Shown here: in pieces, positions 8,935-16,781 of the stretch
Layout: the number at the start of each line of letters is the position of its first letter
Position numbering within the stretch: the first letter of the stretch is position 1
Assembly (NCBI RefSeq): GCF_008704935.1
Contig: NZ_CP023692.1
Span: forward strand, 1,116,001-1,180,000
DNA length: 64,000 nucleotides
Reading direction: 5' to 3'
DNA from: Streptomyces vinaceus
GTDB taxonomy: Bacteria; Actinomycetota; Actinomycetes; Streptomycetales; Streptomycetaceae
Notes under the pieces: generated by a model
Seen by the model: only the letters and a program-made list of their open reading frames with translations
Told to the model about the DNA's origin: nothing
The model's database searches: none
Program-made: the position numbers and the translations under genes

Positions 8935-9399
8935 ATGACGGCACTTTCCCACCACAGCTCCGACCCCATCGAGCAGCCCGGCCGCGGCGGGGCCACCGCC
9001 ACCACCGAGGCCGATCCGCACGCCATCGGGCCCGTGCGCACCGAGTACGCGCCCGACAAGGACGGCGATCCGGACCCCGGCGAGATCGTGTGGACCTGGG
9101 TCCCGTACGAGGAGAACGACGGCCGCGGCAAGGACCGCCCGGTTCTGGTCGTCGCCCGGGAGGCGGGCGGGCGCACCCTGCTGGCCGTACAGCTGTCGAG
9201 CAAGCGGCACGACAACGACCGGGAGTGGGTGCCGATCGGCACCGGCCCCTGGGACGGCGCCGGGCGCGAGTCCTGGGTCGACGTGGACCGGGTGCTGCGC
9301 GTGCACGAGGACGGCATGCGGCGCGAGGCGTGCGCCCTGGACCGGGGCAGGTTCCAGCTGGTGGTGAACCGGCTCCGCGAGCGCTACGGCTGGCGGTAG
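8935..9399 (+). CDS. Orphan PemK/MazF-family protein
   Basis: 154-residue protein. The MazF-type SH3-like fold starts after about 50 variable residues at PGEIVWTWVPYEENDGRGKDRPVLVVA and continues with LLAVQLSSK, a pattern equal to GDIVW-x-F-P ... K-RPALVL in MazF toxins. The canonical family member is a sequence-specific endoribonuclease held by a small antitoxin. No antitoxin gene is adjacent on either side, and the N-terminal extension is longer than in MazF. It may therefore be a solitary, non-toxic or trans-neutralised member. A -10 hexamer TAATCT (8922-8927) ends seven bases before ATG, predicting a leaderless mRNA. Confidence 0.8.
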   Translation: MTALSHHSSDPIEQPGRGGATATTEADPHAIGPVRTEYAPDKDGDPDPGEIVWTWVPYEENDGRGKDRPVLVVAREAGGRTLLAVQLSSKRHDNDREWVPIGTGPWDGAGRESWVDVDRVLRVHEDGMRREACALDRGRFQLVVNRLRERYGWR

Positions 9400-9411
9400 C
9401 GGCCGCGCCCC

Positions 9412-9529
9412 TCAGCCGCCGAGGACGTCCAGGGCCCGCTCCGCGTACCGGCCCCAGCGCCCGGCCCGGTCCGCGGGCAGGGCGACCCAGTCCCGGGCGC
9501 GGCGCCCGCCCCCGGCCCCGCCCGGGCCG
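9412..9529 (-). pseudogene. Possible gene remnant or unassigned C-terminal coding fragment
   Basis: On the minus strand a frame ending in TGA at 9412-9414 reads ARDWVALPADRAGRWGRYAE then RALDVLGG, with almost every third codon base G or C and a natural amino-acid mix, unlike a shadow frame. It has no start codon of its own before it runs into the PARG gene, in a different frame. It may be the tail of a gene lost by deletion. Evidence is codon pattern only. Confidence 0.3.
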
Positions 9530-10372
9530 CTACGTGCCGAATCCTGCGAAAGCCCGTTCGAATGCCTCCCGTGGTCCCGGATCGCGGTCCAGCACCCCGA
9601 ACACCACCCGCTCGAAGACCCCCGCGAAACGCCCGGCCAGCAGGGCCCGGAAGGCCTCGGCGACCTCCGCCGGGTCGTTGCGGAACACGCCGCACCCCCA
9701 GGCCCCCAGCACCAGCCGCGGGTACCCGTGAAGCGCCGCCGTCTCCAGGACGCGCTCCGCGCGCCGCGCCAGCGCCGCCGGGATCTCGGCGGCGCGCTCC
9801 GGCTCCTGGCGGCGGATGGTCCCCGCGTTGGGGGCCGGGGAGGTCAGGAAACCCACCCTGAACGGGGCCTCCAGCAGCTCGCCCCGGTCGTCGCGGAAGA
9901 CGGGCACCCCGGGCGAGTGAATCACCCGGTCGGTGTAGAACGTGCTGCTTCCCGCGCGGTGGACCTCGTAGTACTCCGGGGCCTCCAGCAAGGTCTCGTA
10001 CAGGGCCGAGGCGCGGCACAGCGCCTCCTCCTGGGCCTTGGCCCCGCGGACGTATCCGCCCCCGGGATTACGGGCCGAGGCGAAGTTCAAGACGGCCACC
10101 GACGCCCCGCGGACCGGGCCCGGGGCGTCCGCGGCGAGCCTGCGGGCGGCGACCGTGCTGCTCTCCCCCGTGACCTCGACGGCCGTCTCGTACCGCCTGA
10201 CGGAGGGCTCCCCGTCTGGAATGACCTGGTTTGGCCCATATATCCTGGTTCCGGCCCTGGACTCCGCCAGGGCGGCGGCCAGGGAGACCTGCCGCCCGGA
10301 CCGCGTCCGGTACCCGCCGGCCGCCACGATGGTCGCGTTGTCCCGCGCGATCTCACGCAATCTGCTGCTCAC
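9530..10372 (-). CDS. TIGR02452 family microbial poly(ADP-ribose) glycohydrolase
   Basis: 280-residue macrodomain-type protein of the bacterial PARG family. The catalytic signature GGG-x6-QEE is intact (NPGGGYVRGAKAQEEALCR, about residues 118-136), with the two acidic residues that open the glycosidic bond. Other family blocks are ASALYETL, YYEVHR, VFRDDRG and LVLGAWGCGVFRNDP. It would remove ADP-ribose chains or terminal ADP-ribose from proteins or nucleic acids. GTG 10372 is chosen because it gives the usual short S-S-R-L-R-E-I-A start; an upstream GTG at 10399 is possible. Convergent with the MazF gene and divergent from egtA; no ADP-ribosyltransferase is nearby. Confidence 0.88.
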   Translation of the reverse strand: MSSRLREIARDNATIVAAGGYRTRSGRQVSLAAALAESRAGTRIYGPNQVIPDGEPSVRRYETAVEVTGESSTVAARRLAADAPGPVRGASVAVLNFASARNPGGGYVRGAKAQEEALCRASALYETLLEAPEYYEVHRAGSSTFYTDRVIHSPGVPVFRDDRGELLEAPFRVGFLTSPAPNAGTIRRQEPERAAEIPAALARRAERVLETAALHGYPRLVLGAWGCGVFRNDPAEVAEAFRALLAGRFAGVFERVVFGVLDRDPGPREAFERAFAGFGT

Positions 10373-10506
10373 GTCGCCATCATCGACAGCAGGAACCACC
10401 CGCGGCCAGACATTTTCCGCGCGGTGGCCCGCTCCCCCCTTTTCGGGCCGACAAGGACGGGTAGGTAGGCATGGTCAGGTCACACCCGCGGACAGGAGAC
10501 CCTGCC

Positions 10507-11838
10507 ATGCCACAGGACTCGTACGCGCCACCAGACCCCCAGGCCCCGGGCGACTCAGCCGCCCTCGGCGAAACCGCCGCCGAGGACCTCGTCCACGGCA
10601 TTTGTTTCAAGACGGGCCCGCCCCGCATCCTCGGCGCCGAGCTCGAATGGCTCGTACTGGACGCCGAACGGCCCGGCGAGACCCTGCCGCCCGACCGGCT
10701 GACCGCCGCGCACGACGCGGCCCGCGCCCTGCCCCTGCACTCCCGGCTCACCATCGAACCCGGCGGCCAGCTGGAGCTCAGCTCCGCGCCCGCCCCCTCC
10801 CTCTCCGGCTGCGTGGACGGCCTCCAGGCCGATCTGACCGCCGTACGGGCCGCCCTGCGCTCCCGGGGCCTGGTCCTGCACGGCACCGGCCGCGATCCGC
10901 GCCGGCCGCTGCGCCGCCTGCTGCACAGCCCGCGCTACGACGCGATGGAGAGCTACTTCGACCGCACCGGCCCGGCCGGGCGCGCCATGATGTGCTCCTC
11001 CGCCTCCGTCCAGGTCTGCGTGGACGCCGGGTACGAGGAACCGGGGCCGCTCGGGTACGGCCGGCGCTGGCGGCTGGCGCACCTGCTGGGCGCCGTGTTC
11101 GTGGCGGCCTTCGCCAACTCCCCCGCGCACGAGGGCCCGTACGCCGGATGGCGGTGCTCCCGGCAGGGGATCTGGAACGACATCGACGCCCGGCGCTCGC
11201 TGGCCCCGCCGGCGGACGCCGAGCCGCGGGCCGGCTGGACCCGGCACGCGCTGGACACCGAGGTGATGTGCGTGCGCTCGGAAGGCGAGGGGCCGTGGCC
11301 GGTCCCGCGCGGCATGACCTTCCGCGACTGGCTGCGCGCCGCCGAAGCCACCGGCGCCGGCGCCCCGGGCCCGGACGGCCTGCGGCCGCCCACCGCCGCG
11401 GACCTGGAGTACCACCTCACCACACTGTTCCCGCCGGTGCGCCCGCGCGGACACCTGGAGTTCCGGATGATCGACGCCCAGCCCGGCGAGGACGGCTGGC
11501 TGGTCCCGGTGGCCGTCGTCCACGCGCTGTTCGACGACCCCGAGGCCGCCGAGAGCGCCTACCGGGCCGCGAAGGCCCTGGCCGACACCCACGGCCCCCG
11601 GCCCTCGCCGCGCAATCCCCTGTGGCAGTCCGCCGCCCGGCACGGTCTGGCCGATCCGGAGCTGCGCACGGCGGCGGCCACCTGCTTCCGGGCCGCCGTG
11701 GAGGCGCTGCCGCGGCTCGGCGCGAGCCGGCACGTCCAGGACGTGGTCGGCGCCTTCACCGAACGTTTCCCACTGCGCGGCCGCTGCCCGGCCGACGACG
11801 GATACCTGCAGCTCACCGGGACGGGGGCCCGCTCATGA
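10507..11838 (+). CDS. egtA: Ergothioneine biosynthesis glutamate-cysteine ligase EgtA
   Basis: 443-residue GCS2-type ligase making gamma-glutamylcysteine, the sulfur donor used by EgtB. The active-site strand ILGAELEWLVLD (E-x-E) is at about residues 40-52; SRLTIEPGGQLELSS and MCSSASVQVCVDAG are the ATP/glutamate-binding blocks, and RGHLEFRMIDAQPG sits near 325. ATG 10507 is chosen with AGGAG upstream; an earlier in-frame ATG at 10471 has no ribosome site. First gene of egtABCD; its stop overlaps the egtB start (ATGA), implying translational coupling. Confidence 0.95.
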   Translation: MPQDSYAPPDPQAPGDSAALGETAAEDLVHGICFKTGPPRILGAELEWLVLDAERPGETLPPDRLTAAHDAARALPLHSRLTIEPGGQLELSSAPAPSLSGCVDGLQADLTAVRAALRSRGLVLHGTGRDPRRPLRRLLHSPRYDAMESYFDRTGPAGRAMMCSSASVQVCVDAGYEEPGPLGYGRRWRLAHLLGAVFVAAFANSPAHEGPYAGWRCSRQGIWNDIDARRSLAPPADAEPRAGWTRHALDTEVMCVRSEGEGPWPVPRGMTFRDWLRAAEATGAGAPGPDGLRPPTAADLEYHLTTLFPPVRPRGHLEFRMIDAQPGEDGWLVPVAVVHALFDDPEAAESAYRAAKALADTHGPRPSPRNPLWQSAARHGLADPELRTAAATCFRAAVEALPRLGASRHVQDVVGAFTERFPLRGRCPADDGYLQLTGTGARS

Positions 11839-13166
11839 CCGCATCGCCTTCAGCCGACTCCGCCCGCCCGGCCCCCGCGGCCCTGCGCGAGCGGGCCCAC
11901 GCGGCCCTGACCGCGGCCCGCGCCCGTACGGCCCTGCTCACCGATGCCGTGAGCGACCGCGACCTCGTCGCCCAGCACTCCCCGCTGATGTCGCCGCTGG
12001 TCTGGGACCTCGCCCACATCGGGAACCAGGAGGAGCTCTGGCTGCTGCGCAACGTGGCCGGGCACGACTCCCTCCACCCCGAGATCGACCCGCTCTACGA
12101 CGCGTTCCAGCACCCTCGCGCCGACCGGCCGAAGCTGCCCCTGCTGGGGCCGGCGGAGGCCCGCCGCTACACCGCCGAGGTGCGCGGCCGGGTCTTCGAC
12201 CTGCTGGAGCGCACCGCGCTGGAAGGCTCCGCGCTGCTGGACGACGGTTTCGCGTTCGGGATGATCGCCCAGCACGAACAGCAGCACGATGAAACCATGC
12301 TGATCACCCACCAGCTGCGCCGGGGCGAGCCGGTACTGACCGCGCCCGAACCGGATCCTCCGCAGGGGCCGCCCCCCGCGGCCGCCGAAGTCCTGGTTCC
12401 CGGTGGCCCGTTCACGATGGGAACCTCGGCCGAGCCGTGGTCCCTGGACAATGAGCGGCCCGCGCACACCCGGGAGGTCGGGGCCTTCCTCATCGACACG
12501 GCGCCGGTGACCAACTCCGCCTATCAGGCGTTCATCGCCGACGGCGGCTACACCGACGAACGCTGGTGGGCCCCCGAGGGCTGGGACCAGATCCACCGTC
12601 ACGGGATCGGGGCCCCGCTGTTCTGGCACCGCGAGGCCGGCCAGTGGCTGCGGCGCCGCTTCGGCGTGACCGAGCCGGTGCCCGCCGACGAGCCCGTACT
12701 GCACGTCAGCTGGTACGAGGCGGACGCGTACGCCCGCTGGGCGGGACGCCGGCTGCCCACGGAGGCGGAGTGGGAGAAGGCGGCCCGGCACGACCCGGCC
12801 ACCGGCCGCTCCACCCGCTACCCCTGGGGCGACGAGGACCCGACCCCGGACCGCGCCAACCTCGGCCAGCGCCACCTGCGCCCGGCCCCGGCGGGCAGCT
12901 ACCCGGCCGGGGCCTCCCCGCTCGGGGTGCGCCAGCTGATCGGCGACGTGTGGGAGTGGACCGCCTCCGACTTCCTGCCGTACCCGGGGTTCCGGGCCTT
13001 CCCGTACCGCGAGTACTCGGAGGTGTTCTTCGGCCCCGAGCACAAGGTGCTGCGCGGCGGCTCGTTCGCCGTGGACCCGGTGGCCTGCCGGGGCACCTTC
13101 CGCAACTGGGACCTGCCGGTGCGCCGGCAGATCTTCTCCGGGTTCCGGACCGCGAGGGATGCCTGA
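11835..13166 (+). CDS. egtB: Ergothioneine sulfoxide synthase EgtB
   Basis: 443-residue non-haem iron enzyme joining gamma-glutamylcysteine (or cysteine) to hercynine with oxygen to give the sulfoxide. The N-terminal DinB-like domain carries the iron ligands: a His in DLAHIGNQEE (about residue 59) and the HxxxHxE motif in IAQHEQQHDETML (about 152-158). The C-terminal formylglycine-generating-enzyme-like domain begins with VPGGPFTMGT (about 190) and ends FRNWDLPVRRQIFSGFRTARD. Starts at ATG 11835 inside the egtA stop and its own stop overlaps egtC (TGATG). All key residues are present. Confidence 0.96.
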   Translation: MTASPSADSARPAPAALRERAHAALTAARARTALLTDAVSDRDLVAQHSPLMSPLVWDLAHIGNQEELWLLRNVAGHDSLHPEIDPLYDAFQHPRADRPKLPLLGPAEARRYTAEVRGRVFDLLERTALEGSALLDDGFAFGMIAQHEQQHDETMLITHQLRRGEPVLTAPEPDPPQGPPPAAAEVLVPGGPFTMGTSAEPWSLDNERPAHTREVGAFLIDTAPVTNSAYQAFIADGGYTDERWWAPEGWDQIHRHGIGAPLFWHREAGQWLRRRFGVTEPVPADEPVLHVSWYEADAYARWAGRRLPTEAEWEKAARHDPATGRSTRYPWGDEDPTPDRANLGQRHLRPAPAGSYPAGASPLGVRQLIGDVWEWTASDFLPYPGFRAFPYREYSEVFFGPEHKVLRGGSFAVDPVACRGTFRNWDLPVRRQIFSGFRTARDA

Positions 13167-13924
13167 TGTGCCGTCACATCGCCTTCGTCGGGCCGGAGAT
13201 ACCCCTGGCCCGGCTGCTGACCGAGCCCGAGCACGGTCTCGTGCGGCAGTCCTGGGAGCCGCGCCGGCAGCGCCACGGCACGGTCAACGCCGACGGGTTC
13301 GGTGTCGGCTGGTACGCGGAGGGCGATCCGGTCCCCGCGCGCTACCGGCGGGCCGGGCCCGTCTGGGGAGACCCCAACTTCGCCGATCTGGCCCGGGTGG
13401 TCCGTACGCGGGCCGCACTGGCCGCCGTACGGGACGCCACCGTGTTCGGGGCGGACGGGGAGGCCGCGGCGGCGCCGTTCGCCGCCGGGCCGTGGCTGTT
13501 CAGCCACAACGGCGCGGTACGGGACTGGCCGGACGCGGTGGCGCCGCTCGCCGCCTCCCTGCCCCCCGCGCAGCTGCTGTCCCTGGCCGCGAGCACGGAC
13601 TCCGCGCTGGTCTGGGCGCTGGTGCAGCACCGGCTGCACCGGGGGGACGACCTCGGCACCGCGCTCGCCGAGCCGGTGCGGGAGCTCGCGGCGGCGGCGC
13701 CCGGCTCCCGCCTGAACCTGCTGCTCACCGACGGCGCCGGCATCGCCGCAACGGCCTGGGGCGATTCGCTCTGGTACCTGGCCGACGCGCGGGCGCAGCG
13801 CACGGTGGTGGCCTCGGAGCCGTACGACGACGACTCCCGCTGGTGCGAAGTACCCGACCGGACCCTGCTGACCGCCCGTGCCACACGGGTCGACCTGACC
13901 CCGCTGAAGGAGACCGCCCCGTGA
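13166..13924 (+). CDS. egtC: Gamma-glutamyl-hercynylcysteine sulfoxide hydrolase EgtC
   Basis: 252-residue class II glutamine amidotransferase-like (Ntn) hydrolase. After removal of Met the catalytic Cys2 is exposed (MCRHIAFVGP). The NADGFGVGWYA, FSHNGAV and STDSALVWAL blocks are those of class II amidotransferases. It removes the gamma-glutamyl group after the EgtB step. ATG overlaps the egtB stop, and the last codons overlap the GTG of egtD (GTGA), so egtABCD is a tightly coupled operon. Confidence 0.96.
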   Translation: MCRHIAFVGPEIPLARLLTEPEHGLVRQSWEPRRQRHGTVNADGFGVGWYAEGDPVPARYRRAGPVWGDPNFADLARVVRTRAALAAVRDATVFGADGEAAAAPFAAGPWLFSHNGAVRDWPDAVAPLAASLPPAQLLSLAASTDSALVWALVQHRLHRGDDLGTALAEPVRELAAAAPGSRLNLLLTDGAGIAATAWGDSLWYLADARAQRTVVASEPYDDDSRWCEVPDRTLLTARATRVDLTPLKETAP

Positions 13925-14985
13925 GCGACTTCCAGCTGACCCGCACCCTCGACGAGCACTCCGCCGACACCGCGCTGCGCGCCGACGTCCTCCACGGGCT
14001 GACGGCGTCGCCCAAGGTGCTGCCGCCCAAGTGGTTCTACGACGCCCGGGGCAGTGAACTCTTCGAGGAGATCACGCGGTTGCCCGAGTACTACCCGACG
14101 CGCGCCGAGCGGGAGATCCTGCTGGCGCGGGCCGGTGAGATCGCCTCCGCGAGCGGGGCGCGCACGCTGGTGGAGCTGGGTTCCGGCTCCTCCGAGAAGA
14201 CCCGGCACCTGATCGAGGCCATGCCGGCGCTCGACACGTACATCCCGGTGGACGTGAGCGCGAGCGCTCTGGAAGGCGCCGCGCGGACGCTGCTGACCGA
14301 GCACCCGGGGCTGCGGGTGCACGCGCTGGTGGCCGACTTCACGAAGCCGCTGCGGCTGCCGGAGACCCCCGGGCCCCGGCTGGTGGTGTTCCTCGGCGGC
14401 ACGGTCGGCAACCTGCTGCCGCCGGAGCGCGCCGCGTTCCTGGCCTCCGTACGGGCGATGCTGTCGCCCGGGGACGCCCTGCTGATGGGGACGGACCTGG
14501 TGAAGGACGAGGGCGTGCTGGTGGCCGCGTACGACGACGCGCAGGGGGTGACCGCCGCCTTCAACAAGAACGTACTGGCCGTGGTCAACCGGGAGCTGGG
14601 CGCGGACTTCCACACCGACGACTTCACGCACGTCGCGGTGTGGAACCGGGAGCACGAGTGGATCGAGATGCGGCTGCGGGCCCGGTCGGAGCTGGTGGTG
14701 AAGGTCCGGGCGCTGGATCTGGTGGTGCCGTTCGCGGCGGGTGAGGAGATCCTGACGGAGGTGTCCGCGAAGTTCCGTCAGGAAGGCGTACGGAAGGAAC
14801 TCGCCGAGGCCGGTCTTGAGTTGACTCAGTGGTGGACGGATGCGGAGGGGCGCTTCGCGCTGTCCCTGGCGGTGGCCGACGGCGAGCTCGGCTGGGCCGG
14901 CACGCCCGCGAGTAGCGTGGCGGCCGGGACGGAGGAGACGGGAGAGGAGACGGGCATGACGGGGACGCAGGCGACGGCGGCCTGA
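13921..14985 (+). CDS. egtD: L-histidine N-alpha-methyltransferase EgtD
   Basis: 354-residue SAM methyltransferase that trimethylates histidine to hercynine, the first committed step. SAM motif I is VELGSGSSEKTRHLIEAM (about residues 80-97); the histidine-binding region includes PKWFYDARGSELFEEITRLPEYYPTRAE and GTVGNLLPPER. The typical protein is about 320 residues; the last 35 (ASSVAAGTEETGEETG and beyond) are a low-complexity tail. That tail is encoded opposite the end of olsA, a 160-base convergent overlap. No EgtE C-S lyase follows, so the last step must be encoded elsewhere. Confidence 0.95.
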   Translation: MSDFQLTRTLDEHSADTALRADVLHGLTASPKVLPPKWFYDARGSELFEEITRLPEYYPTRAEREILLARAGEIASASGARTLVELGSGSSEKTRHLIEAMPALDTYIPVDVSASALEGAARTLLTEHPGLRVHALVADFTKPLRLPETPGPRLVVFLGGTVGNLLPPERAAFLASVRAMLSPGDALLMGTDLVKDEGVLVAAYDDAQGVTAAFNKNVLAVVNRELGADFHTDDFTHVAVWNREHEWIEMRLRARSELVVKVRALDLVVPFAAGEEILTEVSAKFRQEGVRKELAEAGLELTQWWTDAEGRFALSLAVADGELGWAGTPASSVAAGTEETGEETGMTGTQATAA

Positions 14986-15752
14986 GCCGCGGCGGCGAGC
15001 TCCCGCCGGTCCGCGTGCCGGCCCGGCGGGATCCGCGGCAGCAGACGCACCTCGGCGCGCACCCCGCGGGCCCGGGCGATCCGCCACAGGGAAGCGGTCA
15101 GCGGATCGTCCCCGACGAAGGCGGTCGCCCCGGCGGGGCTCCCGTCGGGCAGCAGATAGGCGAGCCGCACGGGCTGTACGGGCACCCGTGCGTCCAGGGC
15201 GGACTGGAAGGCGGCCCGCCGGAAGGTCCCCCGGGCGCGCCCGCACCAGGTGCTGCCCTCGGGGAAGACGGTGACGCGGTCGCCGGCCAGCAGGGCCCGG
15301 GTCATGGTCTCGACGGTGGCGGGGAGGGCGCGGATCCGGTCGCGTTCGATGAACAGGGTGCCGTTCTGCCGGGAGAGCGGGCCGAGTACCGGCCAGGTGC
15401 CGATGTCGCTCTTGGCCAGCATCCGGCAGGGCACGGCGGCGGCGACGAGCGGGATGTCCAGCCAGGAGACGTGGTTGGCGACGATCAGGCGGCCGCCGTC
15501 CGGGCCGGGGCTCCCCTGCACGGTGAGCCGGATGCCGAAGGCCCGGACCAGGGCCGTGGCCCAGGCCCGCACCAGCGCCTGGCGGGGGCGGGTGGGGAGC
15601 AGCCGTACGGGCTGGAAGCCCAGGATCCCGAGCAGGATCAGGGCCGCGGCGGCGGTGAGCCGGAGCACCGCGCGGGCGAGGCCCGCCCGGGCCCCCTCGT
15701 GGCCGGCGCAGGCCTCGGGGGTGCAGGGCGAGGTGGGCAGCCAGACGCTCAT
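14826..15752 (-). CDS. olsA: Lysophospholipid / lyso-ornithine lipid acyltransferase (PlsC family)
   Basis: 308-residue 1-acylglycerol-3-phosphate acyltransferase family protein. One membrane segment (about 28-45, LTAAAALILLGILGFQPV) precedes the catalytic HxxxxD in IVANHVSWLDIP (about 90-101) and FPEGSTWCGRARGTFRRAAF (motif III, about 162-182). Start ATG 15752 overlaps the olsB stop (ATGA). Coupling to an OlsB-like acyltransferase indicates the O-acylation step of ornithine-lipid synthesis rather than general phosphatidic-acid synthesis; I recall the S. coelicolor pair SCO0920/SCO0921 being assigned this role. Its C-terminal 50 residues lie antisense to the egtD tail. Confidence 0.85.
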   Translation of the reverse strand: MSVWLPTSPCTPEACAGHEGARAGLARAVLRLTAAAALILLGILGFQPVRLLPTRPRQALVRAWATALVRAFGIRLTVQGSPGPDGGRLIVANHVSWLDIPLVAAAVPCRMLAKSDIGTWPVLGPLSRQNGTLFIERDRIRALPATVETMTRALLAGDRVTVFPEGSTWCGRARGTFRRAAFQSALDARVPVQPVRLAYLLPDGSPAGATAFVGDDPLTASLWRIARARGVRAEVRLLPRIPPGRHADRRELAAAAQAAVACVPVMPVSSPVSSVPAATLLAGVPAQPSSPSATARDSAKRPSASVHH

Positions 15753-16603
15753 GCGGCCGGGACGAGCGAGAGGAAGTGCTTGAGGTAGCGCGGGTTGGTG
15801 CGCCGCAGGGAGAGCAGGACGTACAGGTCGGCGCAGCCGAACCCGGCGTCGAGGGCGGGCTCGCCGCAGACCCAGGCGCCCAGGCGCAGGTAGCCGCGCA
15901 GCAGCGGGGGCAGCTCGACGCGCGGCGGGAAGGTGATGCCCTCGGGGTTCCAGGGCAGGTGCGGGGTGACCCGGTACTCCTCGGGGGCGAGGTTGCGGGT
16001 GAGGACGCTCTCGCGGGTGGCGGCGGCCAGCACCCCGCCGTCGGCGAGCGGTATCGAGCAGCAGCCGGCGAGCCAGTTGTGGCCGGAGCGGTCCATGTAG
16101 CGGGCGAGGCCGGCCCAGATCAGCGCGATCACGGCGCCGTTGCGGTGGTCGGGGTGGACGCAGGAGCGGCCGACCTCGACGAGGTCGGGGCGGATCGGGG
16201 CGAGGGCGGAGAGGTCGAACTCGCCCTCGGAGTAGAGGCGGCCGGCGACGGCGGCGCGCTCCGGGGGCAGCAGCCGGTAGGTGCCGACGACCTGGCCGCT
16301 CTCCTCCTCGATGACGAGGAGGTGGTCGCAGTACGCGTCGAAGGCGTCGGAGTCGAGGCCCGGCTCGGGTCCGTCGAGGCGGGCGCCGAGCTCGCCGGCG
16401 AAGACCAGGTGGCGCAGGCGCTGGGCGGCGCGCACCTCGTCCTCGTCGCGGGCGAGGCGGACGGTGTAGTGGGGGGTGGCGGGAAGGTCCGCGGGGGCCG
16501 TGACGGGTGCGGCCGCGGGGACGGCAGCGGTGGTGAGGAGGGGGGTGACGGGCGAGGTCACGGTGGGGGGAAGGGTGGACGGGGACAGGGGTGCGATGGT
16601 CAT
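15749..16603 (-). CDS. olsB: Ornithine-acyl-ACP N-acyltransferase, GNAT fold (OlsB)
   Basis: 284-residue acyltransferase. An Ala/Pro/Thr-rich N-terminus of about 50 residues precedes the domain YTVRLARDEDEVRAAQRLRHLVFAGELGA, DAYCDHLLVIEEESGQVVGTYRLL, LVEVGRSCVHPDHRNGAVIALIW and AGCCSIPLADGG, which are typical of the OlsB/hemolysin-like GNAT group. It would transfer a 3-hydroxyacyl chain from ACP to the alpha-amino group of ornithine. ATG 16603 has AGGAG upstream. It forms a two-gene operon with olsA. Ornithine lipids are phosphorus-free and are often made under phosphate limitation; no Pho box was recognised here. Confidence 0.85.
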   Translation of the reverse strand: MTIAPLSPSTLPPTVTSPVTPLLTTAAVPAAAPVTAPADLPATPHYTVRLARDEDEVRAAQRLRHLVFAGELGARLDGPEPGLDSDAFDAYCDHLLVIEEESGQVVGTYRLLPPERAAVAGRLYSEGEFDLSALAPIRPDLVEVGRSCVHPDHRNGAVIALIWAGLARYMDRSGHNWLAGCCSIPLADGGVLAAATRESVLTRNLAPEEYRVTPHLPWNPEGITFPPRVELPPLLRGYLRLGAWVCGEPALDAGFGCADLYVLLSLRRTNPRYLKHFLSLVPAA

Positions 16604-16625
16604 GGCGGCTCCTGATCCGGGCACG

Positions 16626-16659
16626 GGAGCCAGGCCGGCAGGTGGTGTGGCCTGGCTCC
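16626..16659. terminator. Hairpin between the sugar-binding lipoprotein and olsB
   Basis: GGAGCCAGGCC pairs perfectly with GGCCTGGCTCC across a 12-base loop; rightward it is followed by TTTACTTCTT. It lies between two leftward genes, so it could end the upstream lipoprotein transcript or block antisense entry. Confidence 0.6.
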
Positions 16660-16781
16660 TTTACTTCTTCCGTGACCGGCTGGATTCGACATGACCGCTC
16701 AGCGGCACTTGGATGTGCGAACGCTGAACTCGGCGGGCGCGGCCGCCCCCGGCATGCGCCCGAAGGGCGCCGAAGACGCGG

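Noticed and set aside
10038..11834. N-terminal extension of egtB across egtA
   Set aside because: The frame is open but Arg/Pro-rich shadow; EgtB homology begins just after ATG 11835.
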